Shown: piece after piece, positions 13,308 to 24,754 of the stretch | How the letters are laid out: each line of letters begins with the position of its first letter | How positions within the stretch are numbered: the stretch's first letter is position 1 | Assembly (NCBI GenBank): GCA_014706385.1 | Contig: JACGZH010000007.1 | Span: forward strand, 1,371,501 to 1,435,500 | Direction of reading: 5' to 3' | Origin: Phaffia rhodozyma | Taxonomy: Eukaryota; Basidiomycota; Tremellomycetes; Cystofilobasidiales; Mrakiaceae | DNA length: 64,000 nt | Position numbers and translations under genes: made by a program | Notes under the pieces: generated by a model | The model's input: the letters and a program-made list of their open reading frames with translations, nothing else | Databases searched by the model: none | What the model was told of the DNA's origin: nothing

Positions 13308-14929
13308 ATGGTTGCTCCCGGATCAAAAGGACGAGTGCTTCTTGCTTACTCCGGAGGACTCGGTACGCCTATCTCTTCTTTTTCCATCTCTTTTCAGCCT
13401 TAGTCGGTTGTCTCTTGCTCTTCTTGTGTGCAACAGGCTAATCGTTCGGTTCATTGGCTTGTCCGCTACAGACACCTCCTGCATTCTCGCCTGGCTTATC
13501 GACGAGGGCTACACCGTCGTTTGCTACATGGCCGACGTCGGACAAGACGAGGTTCGTTCATTTGGAGATCTCCCCTGGCCTTTTTCTTGCGCTAAAGACA
13601 AGAGCGCTTATCGGACATCTCCCATCTTGTTCTTTGTTGTCGTGTCAATTTTTTTTCCCTCTTTGCTTTCGCCTGATTCGTTTAGGACTTTGAGATCGCT
13701 CGATCCAAGGCCACCGCCTGTGGTGCCGAGAAGTACATCTTGGCTGTACGTCCGACTGTTCCTTCTGCTTATCTGTCTGGAGCTCGTAGCGCTCGCATCA
13801 CACTCCCATGCTTATCTCTTACGCGACCGATCAACAGGATCTTCGACGAGAATTTGTGACCGAGCTCATCTACCCTGCCGTCCAGGCCAACTGCATCTAC
13901 GAGGGTGTCTACCTTTTGGGAACCTCTCTTGCCCGACCTGTGATCGCCCGAGGAATGATGGAGGTCGCGGAGAACGAGAACTGTGATTTCGTGGCCCACG
14001 GATGCACCGGTAAGGGTAACGATCAGGTCCGATTCGAGCTTGCCTTCTACGGTCTCAAGCCCGAGATCAAGGTCATCGCCCCTTGGCGAATTCCCGCTTT
14101 CTACGACCGATTCCCCGGTCGATCCGCCTTGCTTGCTTACGCCGCCGAGAAGAACATCCCGGTCACCCAGACGGCTGCCAAGCCCTGGTCGACGGACGAG
14201 AACCTGTTCCACATCTCTTACGAGGCTGGTATCCTCGAGGACCCGAATACGACCCCCCCGAGGGACATGTGGAAGTTGACGACCAACCCGGAGGACGCCC
14301 CGGAGACCCCGGAGCACATCTCGATCGAGTTCACCAAGGGTATCCCCACAAAGGTCGAGGTCCCATCCACCAAGAAGGTGGTGACCGACCCTGTGGAGAT
14401 CTTCCTTACCCTGAACGCTCTCGCCAGACAGCACGGAATCGGTCGAATCGACATTGTGGAGAACCGATTTATCGGTGTCAAGTCCAGAGGATGCTACGAG
14501 TCTCCCGCTGCGTCCATCCTTCGAGTCGCCCACATGGATCTCGAGGGACTCACCCTTGACCGAAACGTCCGTGCGCTCCGAGATCAGTTCATCACCATCG
14601 CTCTCTCCAACATTCTCTACAACGGATACTTCTTCTCTCCCGAGCGAGAGTTTGTTACCGCCGCCATCCCCGCCTCCCAGCGAACGGTCAACGGAACGGT
14701 CCGACTCGCCCTCTACAAGGGAAACGTCACCGTGTCCGGCAGGTTCTCCAACGAAGGCCTCTACGACGAAAAGTTCACCTCGATGGACGAGATGGGTGGG
14801 TTCGAGCCGACCGACACCTCGGGCTTCATCGCCATCGAGTCCATCCGATTGAAGCAGTGGGCAAAGTCAAACGTCGCCAAGGGCCAGGCGGCCGTTGACC
14901 CCAAGTCGGTGTACGGTACCAGGGAGTAA
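13308..14929 (+). CDS. ARG1: Argininosuccinate synthase
   Basis: Joins citrulline and aspartate with ATP to give argininosuccinate, the penultimate step of arginine synthesis. The start at 13308 gives MVAPGSKGRVLLAYSGGL, then across an intron DTSCILAWL, so the ATP PPi-loop (AYSGGLDTS) is split by an intron. VGQDE precedes a GTTCGT-donor intron (13552). DFEIARSKA, AEKYILA and DLRREFVTELIYPA follow. The large last exon holds YLLGTSLARPVIARG, GCTGKGNDQVRFE, IAPWR, KPWSTDENLFH, FIGVKSRGCYESPAA and ends SVYGTRE. All motifs for ATP, citrulline and aspartate binding are intact. The last exon uses strongly C-biased third positions (GTC, ATC, CGA), which suggests high expression. The opposite-strand open frame here is a codon-bias shadow. 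Confidence 0.96.
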
Positions 14930-15925
14930 ACGTCCGCTCCTCAGTCTCCCTTTCCATTTCCCCCTCTTCTTGAATTGAATCAACATTTCCTCCTCTACCT
15001 CTACCTTCCCTCTTTTCTATTCTAAAAAAAGTCTAATTGTGTGATTCCCGGGCTTCTCTCACTCTTATCTGTGTACATGCGTTCTCTGCCTTGTTATTCC
15101 TCTACTTGAGCATTTTCTTTTCTCTCTGTTCCTCTCCCTTTATATAGTCTCGACTCAGTTTTATCAAAAAGAAAAATTGACATCGACTTGAATGTGTGTA
15201 TGCATATGTGTGCAAAGAGACTGACATCAAGATCAACAGATCGGAAACCAAGTACGAAGGAAAAGATATGTAGGGTATAGTCCGATCGTAAGAAGTAACA
15301 AAGAAGAAGAGGAGAGACCGAATAGGACGAAACCTATAGGGAAGCAAAGAAAAAGGAAGGAGAGTAGATCATGTTTGATTCAGGTAAAGTCGAATATAAG
15401 GTAACATGTGAGATAGGAAACAATGAAGACAATGAAAACAGACAGTCAAAGACAGAAAGAGAAGAAGACGAAAAAGAAATAAAGAAAGAATGAGGAAAAC
15501 CGTGATGGACAGACGAAGGAAGAGGAAATGAAAGAAAAGCGCCAGAAGCTAGTGAAGAATACGAGACCAGTCCGGAATAGAGGAAGAAGAAAGCTTTTTT
15601 AAAGTTGTGGGAGATTAAAATAGAAAGAGAGAGAGAGAGGGGACGTGTGCTGGAGCAAAAGAAAATGAAGACTTTGGTGAAAGGAATGTTGAACCTGATC
15701 GACCCGATCAGGTGATTGAACTCGAGAAAACAAGTGAGATGAGGGATGAGACGGAACCAAGGATGAGCAATAAAGAATTCAAGATACAGGGGACCTGAAG
15801 GTAGGCATCTATGGCCGAGCACAAGGCAAGGTGTAGAATGGATGAATAGAAAACCAAAAGGAAGAGAAAAACAAAGGAAAGAAGAAGGAAGAAAGAGGAA
15901 AGAAGAAGGAAGAAGGAAAAAGGGC
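14930..15925. other. Convergent 3' flanks of ARG1 and the GPCR gene
   Basis: 996 bp between two stop codons, T/C-rich at first then A/G-rich. A 201-codon open frame on the minus strand (15334-15939) is Ser/Phe/Leu low-complexity derived from purine runs; I do not regard it as a gene. Confidence 0.5.
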
Positions 15926-18887
15926 TCAACCGAGTTCACTCGTGACTCCCTCTTGCCTCGACTTTTTTGTCTGTCTTCTCACATCCCGCTTGATTTTCCA
16001 TTCGACGAGACCATAAAGAATGGCATCGACGATACCTGAAGCAAAGATTCCCCATCTAGATTGCGCACGCGCATATACGATTATCCTCTGAATGTCAGTT
16101 TACTTTGTAAAGAACAATGTACTGAAGAGTAGAAAGAAGAAGAGGACAACGCTCACCTGGAGAACCCGCTGAGAAGAGGGATAGGGTGCGGGTGGACCAG
16201 ATCAGTTATGATCCTGGCCAAGGAGAGCGTAAAGAGGACGACGTAGGCGATCTTGAAAATGCGCAGAGATAAGAATGTGAGACGAGAAGACTTGCACATG
16301 GCCACGAATGACATCACGAGGACCAAGAAAAAGAGAAACTAACCGGAAAGAGAATCATCAACAGGCTAGCTTTTCGGTTCATGAAACTAGAGAGTGATTC
16401 CTGATTCTCCCTGCTCTGACCAGAAGCGAGGTGAGCACCAGGGGAGGCCGAGCCATCCAACATGTCTTTGAAGTCCATGATGCGATCTTGGTCGTCATCG
16501 TCATCGTCATCGTCAATCTGTTCTGTCCTTTTATGCGACCCTGCAAGTTCTGCCTCGCCGAGCTCTGTCGCCGGGGGTGTCGCTGGAGGTTCTCTTACTG
16601 TGGATCGTCTGGCCGGGTTGGCGGATGCAGAAGGGATGTAGAGATCCAGCGGTGGGGCGGAAAGTGAGTCGACAGTGGAGATAGTATAATGCAGAGAGGT
16701 CAACGAGGACGAAGCAGAGGCGCGATCGGACGTGCGGTCGGGAGAAAAAGAGGAAGAAAAGACCGGCGGTTGAGACGTATGGGTCGATTGCGGAGGGTGT
16801 TGAGTTGATGATGTGGGCAATAAGTCTATCGGCTCGCCCGACGGGTTTATCGTCGATGACGGCGGTGGTGGTGAAAAGAGAGGGGGGTGAGAAGAGAAGG
16901 ACGACCGGCAGGACGTCTGAGGAACTATCGGTCGGCCTAATGGTATACTGTCCGACGGGCCGCCGGAGGCAATGGCTATCGACGGCGGAGAATAAGTTTG
17001 CTCTGTTGATTGATGAATCGGATGGAGACAAGCATAGGAATCCTCCGAAGATGAAACGCTCGGTCTGTGTTGGACTAGTGCTGTCGATGTGAATACCGCG
17101 ATTGAAGGCTTGTGCACCAAAGTGGACGGGTCCGATTGGATCGATCCTGTCCCACGCGGAAGGATGGGCTCCGGCCTGTCACAGGACGGTCGACGACTTT
17201 CTGGGACGGTCTCTGGGATGTAGAGATCGAGTTTCTCCCAAGGAGCCGAATTGGAGTCCTTCCTGCTGGCATAGGTTGAGGAGGCAAACGAGGCAATGTC
17301 CCCTCGAAGTTCGATTTCTTGTACATCTTCCGATTCCCCCACCTTATTTCTGTGTGGATCTGTGGGTGTGAACGTCGAGGGCAAGTCATCCGAGTGGACG
17401 CCCCTTTCGATTCCTACTCGACGGCCTAACCGGCTACCCTGCTTCCACCACGGCCTCGAGGATCGTGTTCCATTTGAACGATGAGCTCCCGGTCCGACGG
17501 TATCAACATCGGTTGTCGTACCCAGCGGTCGCGATCTGATCTCGTCTGATTGAGATTGGCTCGAGCCGAGGTAGTCAAGTTTGTCTGGCCGTCGGAGAAA
17601 GTGGAAAAGGCGGCCGTAGAGGACGACGATCACCAGAAACACGACGGCTCTAGGGCAAAGTGCGCTAGAGGGATAGATCGTTGAGAAGAAAGGGGGAGGT
17701 CGTAGGAGAATCAGGGACTGGGAAACAAGGAGGATAGAAAGGCAAAGACTAAACGCAAACTGACTAGTAGTCTCCAAAGAACGCTGGCCCTTTATCACCA
17801 ATGTAGCAAAAACCAGAGGTAAAGGTGAACCCAGTGACTCGCCAGCAGACACCAGCGGCGATGAGGGAGAGTCCCCACATGATAGGAGGGAGCCACATCC
17901 AGTATCGCTGAAGATACCTGACATAACGGGAGAGAGGATGAAGTAGGATGATGTAAGTTGCTACGCAGAGCACGATGGCGTTGATATATTCTGGTTTTGC
18001 GTTCGACGAAAAACGGCGGATTCACAAATACAACGAAGCGATCAGAACTCAGCGCATATGAGGAGGTGTGGGGTCTGGGTTGAACGGAGAGCAAGAGGAA
18101 CAAGACGTTGGGACATGAGCTAAAGAGAAACTTACGGGTCCATATGGATGTTAAAAGGAGAAAGCCGATAGCCGAACACGAATCTGGACCTGGAGACTTC
18201 CCGGTCACGAGATAGTATGTTGGCGAGAGAATTCCAATAACTCTAGAAAAGAGTGTAATCGACCATAGAGGAGAGAAAGAAAGAGGAAGAAGAGGCAAAG
18301 GAAAGGGACCAGAAGTGAGGAAAAAACGACACCGAAGGAGGAAAACAAGGAGATTTGATCAGACAGTGAACCTGTTGTACTTGACAGAAAGAACGAAAAG
18401 AGACAAACCCCATGAATCTGTTGGGATCGAAATTGAAAATGTGGTGGGCAATGGCAACGAGGAAATTCTGTTCAACTTGCGACCAGAGACGGACAAAATC
18501 AGGGCACAGAAGAGGAAGAAAAAGGGGAGACTCACAAGTCGGAAAACACAAGGAACATCAGAAGTCTCGTTCTGACCGTGCTCGACCTTGCTTTGAACTC
18601 TCTCATGAGTAGACTGATCAAGACTCCAGAGGCTGGAGGAAGGGAGAAGGGAATTAGAAGCAAACAGAACGAAAGGAGAATAGAGAGAGAGAAACCTGTC
18701 AGCCGTGTACGTCTCGCCGTGCCTTATAGATCAAGTTCGTTCAAAATGTGGACGGTTGAGACATACACCCAAGAATGGTCAGACCAAGGACGATGACATC
18801 GATGACAGATCCAAGTTGACCGAGTGATTTGGAGATCGGTCCGACGGATTCTCTAGTGTGAAGGTTTGTGCGTGCGAGCACACTCAT
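15926..18887 (-). CDS. Git3/Gpr1-like seven-TM receptor
   Basis: Probable G-protein-coupled receptor of the fungal Git3/Gpr1 (cAMP/glucose receptor-like) class. My model starts at 18887 (MSVLARTNLHTRESVGPISK). TM1 is IDVIVLGLTILG. The first loop and TM2 read MREFKARSSTVRTRLLMFLVFSDL (quoted in part from 18540-18620), then VIGILSPTYYLVTG. TM3 with its cysteine is NAIVLCVATYIILLHPLSR; TM4 is WLPPIMWGLSLIAAGV with FCYIGDKG in the following loop; TM5 is VVFLVIVVLYGRLFHFL. A huge Ser/Pro-rich third intracellular loop (about 400 residues, with a run of eight Asp) precedes TM6 (SLLMILFPV). TM7 is SGIVDAILYGLVEWKIKR, and the tail ends at 15926-15928. The class is supported by the loop-1 pattern and GxxxAxxYG-xxE in TM7. 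The ligand is unknown. Exact exon edges around 17760-17660 and 16320-16230 are uncertain. Confidence 0.75.
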
Positions 18888-21220
18888 CTATGGAGGTGTC
18901 TAAGTCGGACGGGTTGGAGTCAGAGAAGGAGCGAATGGACGAGACCAGAGTCGCGTCAAGCCGGCCTATGGAAGATGTATTCCCTTCTTCTTTCTCTTCT
19001 TCTTTCTCTTCTTCTTCTTTTTCTATTATTCCTTTCTTGCGTAAGAGTCTATCTGGATGAATGACAAAGAGTTTGAGAGTGTTCTATAAGGCTAAATGCA
19101 CTGTGAGGGTTGAGGAAGGGTACGAGTAAAGACAGGCGTGGGTGTGGGTGGTGAGTTTCCGTAACTAACGTGGTCGTCGTGGTGGGGAAAAAGAAGCGGC
19201 GGCGCAGGCAAAAAGCCGGAAAAGGGCGCCAGAAAGGAAAAAAAAAGGTGCACCCGATGGCGAGGAAAAATGAAATAAAATGAAATAATTAAGTAAAATA
19301 TATCTCACCAAATGAAAATCATCCATCGTGTTCTCTCTGTGTCCTTCGAGAGGAGACTGCCATCGAAGTATGTCTATCGTTCGAGAGTCAGATATAGTAT
19401 GTGTGCTAGGATCGTCATAGGGAATGTCGCGCTTTCCTCTCTGTCTCTCTGAAATGGATACGGATCTACTTATTCAACAGTGGCGTTTCACTTCTTGGGT
19501 CGGTCATTCTTTTCCGGGCTCGATAATTGGAACGACCTCGGTTGATTACCTTGGCCCTTCCTTCTCCCTCCTTCTCTCTCTCTTTTGGCCCATTCTGTTT
19601 CATTTGTCTCATCTTTCTCTTTTCTCCTCTCACTTGTGTCTGATCATCCCTTCTTTCTTTCTTTCTTTCTTTCTTTCTCTTCCTACACGATGCCGTATTC
19701 TGTCTATTTACTCTCAGCTTTTACATTCACGAAGGTTTAGTCATAATACCCTGTCATCTGAAGATTTAACGTTCATTTTGTTTCCCTTAACTTTCTTCTT
19801 TCTTCCCTTCTCTTTTCCGGCTTCCTGATTTTCATTCTCTTGCTCGCTTTAGTTCTGTTGTTCGCTTTGTTTTCTCGTTCTTATTTGGCAAAAGGTTGCA
19901 CGTGTTGTTGATCGAGGACCGCGCAGTCGGACGAGACAACATTCATCCTTCCAAACGCCGCCTCAAGTGATGCGTTTTAATGTTTGTTATCTTCCTACGC
20001 CTAATGGGTAGAATATCTCTGATTACATCTCCTCAGCAACATCGGATCTATCTTGTCCCTCTTTGCATTTTTATTTATTAAGGAAAACCCACATCCGGAG
20101 GATAGATCCCAACCACTAAAGAGAGAGAGAGAAAGAAGCCGGTTAAGGTTTAACGCTGTTTCGATAAACATGTTGATGTTCGATCTACCCAGTCTTCCTA
20201 ATTTCTTCGTCTTGTGTTTCTATTTTTGTTTTGTTTTGTTCTGTTTTGTTTTGTTCTGTTTTGTTCTGTTCTTCCTATTCTGTATTCCATGACTTCATCT
20301 ACGTTTCCTTGGTATATACAAGGGCTCAGACACAAACTCAAACAGAGGCGGAGGAATTGTTTATAAAGAAATAGAGCGTTTCTCTTCCAAGACCATGAGA
20401 ACATGACGTGGCGCCACCTTGGATCTTGAATCATCCCAGCCGATATCAGCTTGGTCCAGAAAACACGATCGAAAGAGTACAGCCGGCTCTCACCGTGGTG
20501 TCATAGAGTGAGATGTGACCCAAGACGATACAATCACTCTGTTCTTATCTTTTCTTCTTGTCTGTAGTTGTTACCACCTAGAAATCCATCTAGATAGTCC
20601 ATTCCAATCGGTCGTCCGATCAACCGATATTTTGTCTCTCCCTCTATCTCTTCATCAAAAATAACATGATTACAGACAATACTCAGTTCTGAGTTTACAA
20701 CTTTGGCTACTTGCTACTTGTCTGTGAATGCCCTGCGGGTATCTGACCCTTGCGACGCCTCTTCCTCTCACACACAACTAACCGAACCGATATGTTCAGA
20801 ATCATGCGTTGCAAAATATTTATCTAATCCGCCCATCTCCGATCCGCCCACCTGATTTTCAAAAAGAAGGATTCAGTTTGAGGTCCTCTTCTAAAAAAGA
20901 GAGGAAAACGTCAGATTTCAATTCGCCTGTTGTTCTGTACCTTCTTCTTGCTCTTTGCAACTGAAGCAAGCCAAATGTCGAGTGAGAGGCAATAAAAGAT
21001 AACCAATCTAGATGGCGAGGGAAAGGAAGAGGGTTTCCGCGCACCGCGCGCCCACGCGCTCGCAGCAAGACAATCCATTTGCCCGCGCTAACCGCTTCGG
21101 TCGGCCAAATCCTTCGAACTCCGCGAGATATAACAATCGTCCATCTCGTTAATCAGATCATCTAGTCTCAACATCATACCAACCTACACACCCACTCCCA
21201 CACTTGTTCGTCTATCTAAC
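18888..21220. other. Long intergenic region between GPCR and aminotransferase
   Basis: 2.3 kb, the longest gene-free stretch here. It is divergent-promoter space for the receptor (-) and aminotransferase (+). It contains a (TTTC)n tract (19652-19680), a TTTTG/TTCTG pentamer array (20224-20272), and a GC-rich block with CGCGCACCGCGCGCCC near 21040. Open frames (for example 19424-19828) are pyrimidine-run low complexity. I see no conserved protein or RNA feature. Confidence 0.5.
20224..20272 (+). repeat. TTTTG/TTCTG pentamer repeat
   Basis: About ten imperfect copies of TTTTG or TTCTG in tandem in intergenic DNA. It reads as NKTKQ-type junk on the opposite strand. Confidence 0.9.
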
Positions 21221-23133
21221 ATGCCTCCCAGATTCTCAGCCACCAAACGAGTCAGGTCGACAGACTCTCCTCCGATTCCTTTGATAGCCAGCTGGGCAGC
21301 CGATTATGATCCTTCGACAAATCTCGGTAGACCTCTGATCGGAATGAGTCAGGGTGTACCAGGGAGCCCACCTAATCCGTCGTTTACTAAAAGACTCAGC
21401 GAAGTTCGTTGCCATCCTTGCTCTCTGACTCTCCATTCTGGATTAGCCCAGAAAGACTGACAGACTATAGCTCAAACTTCTACTTGCTAGGTCGTCACCG
21501 ATCCATCGTCGAGCAAATATGGCGCGATTTTAGGAGACATTGCCCTCAGAGAATCCCTTGCTGATGACTACAAGGATGTCTATGGACAAGATAATCCTAA
21601 ATGGGGAGACGGGTCTGGAGCTGGTGTTCAAGTCGAAGATTTCGCAGTTGTCTGTGGAGCCAACATGGTACGTCTCAGGATCTAGGCGCTGATAATTTCT
21701 TTCTGGATTCTGCGCTTGAGAGATGCTGATAGTTATCTTTGGCGTATCTGAGCAGGCTTTTATGGCTACGATCATGACCCTTTGTGAAGAAGGGGACGAA
21801 GTTATTATTCCTTTTCCATCGTTTGTATTCTTCCCAATGATGTGGGGCTTCTTTGTCGTCTGTCTCCTGAGCATTTCTTACCTCGTTCCTACCCTTCACT
21901 CATACACCCGGACAGATATTTCAACCAGACAATGACAATGACCTTATTATCCGTCAAGCCTGTCCTTCTCTATACCCAATCTCCTTCGTTCATTCCCACA
22001 GTGGAGGATTGTCGAAAGCTCATCAGCCCACGAACGAAAGCAATTACGCTCGTTACGCCTAACAATCCCACGGGCGCGATCTACCCACCGGAGACTTTAG
22101 CTGGTAGGATTGATCAATACTTCTGGCTGTGGACCGTCTTGTTTGAGGAGAAAGAAACATATTCAACTGACCGTTGAGGCTCTTTCTCGTACGTATCCTC
22201 CGGAAATCACAGAATTTGCCGGCCTAGCTAGGGAACATAGCATCGCCCTTATTCTTGATGAGACATATAGAGACTTTCTGCCCCCGATACAAACCGATCG
22301 ACCTGATGTTCATATCAGAGGAAAAGCACACCGTCTGTTTGATACCCCTCTTTGGAGGGAATGTGTAATTTCGATGTTTTCATTCTCGAAAGTGAGCCCT
22401 TTGATTCTTTCCATGCGCATGATCTTGACAACCTTCCTGGCCACTAAACGTTTTTGGGGGGTTGCCGGTCGCATATATCGTTTCCTTTGTTAAAAGAGTT
22501 ACGCCATCCCAGGTCACAGATTAGGTGTCCTCGTAGCCGATCCTTCCTTCTTGAATTCAGTGTCGACCGTGTTGGATTGTATGCAGATCAATCCGCCCAG
22601 ACCCTCTCAGATCGCACTTGCACCTATCATGAAAGATCTTCGATCAGGTCTCATTCAGTCAGTTCTTCCTCTGTTCTCTTGTTCATTGGTAAAAACTAGC
22701 ACACACGTATTGACAGGAAAAATTCGTATCTACTTGTTTTTACAGAACATCTCTCCAGTTTACAAAACTCCTAGCCGTCTTTTCGGAAACCCTGTCAACT
22801 TGTCCTGGTTGGGAAGTCCTTTCTTCAGGAGCTTTCTACGCATTTGTAGCCCATCCATTCAAAGGCCATTCGTCTCTGAGGGTTTGCGAGGTGTTAGCTA
22901 AGAAGTATGGTGTGATGACTCTACCCGGGACCACTTTTGCTGGTGGTAGTGATGTTGATGATGTCGCCACCATCAACGGTCATGGTGCCGCCACTGTCAA
23001 TGGTCATGGCAAGGTGAAGAAAGTGAAAGCAGGAGGTCAATGGTTGAGGTTCGCAGTCGCCAATGTAGCAGAAGATCAAGTCAGAGCTGTAGGTGATAGG
23101 TTAAGAAGCATGAAGCTTGAGGATTTAGAGTAG
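21221..23133 (+). CDS. PLP-dependent class I/II aminotransferase
   Basis: Fold-type I aminotransferase, substrate not identifiable from sequence; the nearest feel is aspartate/aromatic-type family I-gamma. Start at 21221 (MPPRFSATKRVRS). Motifs in order: ADYDPSTNLGRPLIGMSQG (N-terminal substrate region), SSKYGAILGD, VQVEDFAVVCGANM, AFMATIMTLCEEGDEVIIP, ITLVTPNNPTGAIYPPETLA (the Asn-Pro PLP contact), ALILDETYRDF (Asp-x-x-Tyr), then MFSFSK with the Schiff-base Lys, joined across an intron to SYAIPGHRLGVLVADPSF, and the C-terminal FRSF/AFYAFVAHPF and YGVMTLPGTTF region. A Gly/His-rich insertion (TINGHGAATVNGHGK) precedes WLRFAVANV with the carboxylate-binding Arg. The first intron has a GTTCGT donor (21404). 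About 8-9 exons; small exon edges between 21900 and 22200 are approximate. Confidence 0.85.
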
Positions 23134-23669
23134 AGCATGACTTCAGAGATCAACTTTTGTTGCTTTCTATCTTCTTTCTTCTTTCCTTCCTCTTTTCGTA
23201 GGGCGGGATTGTTCCTTTCTTTTCAGAGAAAGGGTGTCTTTCTTTCTATCAACATGTTGTAGATCATCTTTTCCAAGTAGATTTGTTTCTTTGCCTTTCG
23301 CCTCTCCCAGGAGGTTTGTATGCTTGTAAAAATGTGCGAGTCTTTCCTTCTCCTTGGGTTTTGAAGTGTCGCGCCGGGCTTCGATCACAAATATAGATTG
23401 TCGTGCTCGCTAGTTCGCAAACTTGCAGGATACTGCCATTATATTTGCCCCTGCTCCCAAATAGCCGGTCAATTCCGTTTATCACATATCCTAATAAAGT
23501 CAGACATCAAAGAAAAGCGTCAGCATGTCTCATCAGATGAGTAATCGAGAACGAAAACAAGAACAGATATGGCTCGAGGCGACAGATTGACGAGAGGTCT
23601 TACTTTTCTTGAGTATCGGATGCGGGCATTTATCTACTCGATCTTCAGAATTCAGATCCGTTTTCGAAA
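23134..23669. other. Convergent 3' flanks
   Basis: 536 bp between the aminotransferase and SDHAF4 stop codons. No coding motif or RNA was recognised. Confidence 0.5.
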
Positions 23670-24172
23670 CTAGAAATCAGTCGCCCGACCGCCGTACGTC
23701 CATTCGTTACCCAACAACGGATCTTTCTTCGGTCCGCCCTAATCATACATAAACCGAGTTCAAATAGGATCGGAAAAAAAAGGATAAGAAGAAAGGTAAG
23801 AAGAAAAACTTGATTAATCCCAATCGTTCTGAATGAAAGAAGAAGGAGAGCTCGGGAACGTACCACCTCTCCAGTCTGAGGGTTGACCTCCCCATCAAAA
23901 TCCGGCTTCGGCTTCCTTCTCAGGTCCTGATGAATATCCGAGTCGGGTACATTCATATCAACCGTCTGTGCTTTCTTCTGAAGCGCTTCAAACTCTCTCT
24001 GAAGCGCTCGAGGAAGTGGCGGTGGTCCGGGACGAGATCGAGGGGTCGATGGTGGTTGGGATGATGAGGCAGAGTCAAAGGTGGGAGGGCTCATCGCTAG
24101 CGTTCGAGCAGCGAGAAATCCTCGAGGAATAAAGCCAGCGCGGGAAACTCTAATAACCGTTCGGGCGAACAT
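23670..24172 (-). CDS. SDH8: Succinate dehydrogenase assembly factor 4
   Basis: Small mitochondrial chaperone (SDHAF4; yeast Sdh8) that binds flavinylated Sdh1 and promotes its joining with Sdh2. Start at 24172 with a basic presequence (MFARTVIRVSRAGFIPRGFL). A Pro/Ser-rich stretch and a helix (LPRALQREFEALQKKAQ) follow, then the conserved segment FDGEVNPQTGEV. One intron (donor gtacgt) joins GGPKKDPL and EWTYGGRATDF, the family's terminal signature (typically GPEPTRYGDWERKGRVSDF-like), ending at 23670-23672. Length near 120 residues is typical. It is divergent from TOP1 across 582 bp. Confidence 0.88.
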
Positions 24173-24754
24173 TGTGGTATGTATGTGTGAGAGAGTGTGT
24201 GTGGGCGTGTTCTGTAGAAGAGAAGAAGAGAAAGAAAGATCACGGCAATGGACGCCGAAGGAAGGCAAAGTCCGAAGAGGCTTATGTAAGCAATCATCTG
24301 TGACGCGTCGACGCGTCAGTCACGTGCTTAAACACGTCGTCATATCATGATCTATAGAAACTTGGGAATGAAACCCGAGAGACACGAAGCAAAAAGCCAT
24401 AGGCATCAGAGCATGAGGGTGTAGTATCTCGGGGGAACGCTATTATACTCACGGGATTTGTATACGCTGAGATGTAGCGTAGATAGTGTATAGCTCTAGG
24501 TAGATCAAAAGTTAAGGGCCAGTTTCTTCGACTCTAAATTAATTTTTTCCCTCCCGCCCGAGAACCCAGTCTATCCATCTCCCGGTTGCCTTACTTACCG
24601 CTTGACAGAGTCCCACAGATTCTTACACTCCTCATCAGCCGCTCCTTAGAGGCTCTTCATCATTTGACCAGTTAACATATAAACGGACAATTAAATCATC
24701 CCTCCTTCACTTCTCTCTATCTGCAACAAAATCCTAAAGTATATACCCTCAATC
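24173..24754. promoter_or_regulatory. Divergent SDHAF4/TOP1 promoter region
   Basis: 582 bp between divergent starts. It includes a GT-rich tract just upstream of SDHAF4 (24178-24210) and a GACGCGTCGACGCGTCAGTC block near 24301-24320 with two overlapping ACGCGT palindromes. ACGCGT is the MluI cell-cycle box (MCB) core in yeasts; a role in TOP1 control is only inference. Confidence 0.4.

Noticed and set aside
13769..14533. 254-codon minus-strand open frame
   Set aside because: Complement of the strongly codon-biased last exon of ARG1; Gly/Asp/Arg-rich shadow without a domain.
15334..15939. 201-codon minus-strand frame rich in Ser, Phe and Leu
   Set aside because: Derived from purine-rich 3' flanking DNA, overlaps the real end of the receptor gene in another frame, no conserved motif, though it could mimic a membrane protein.
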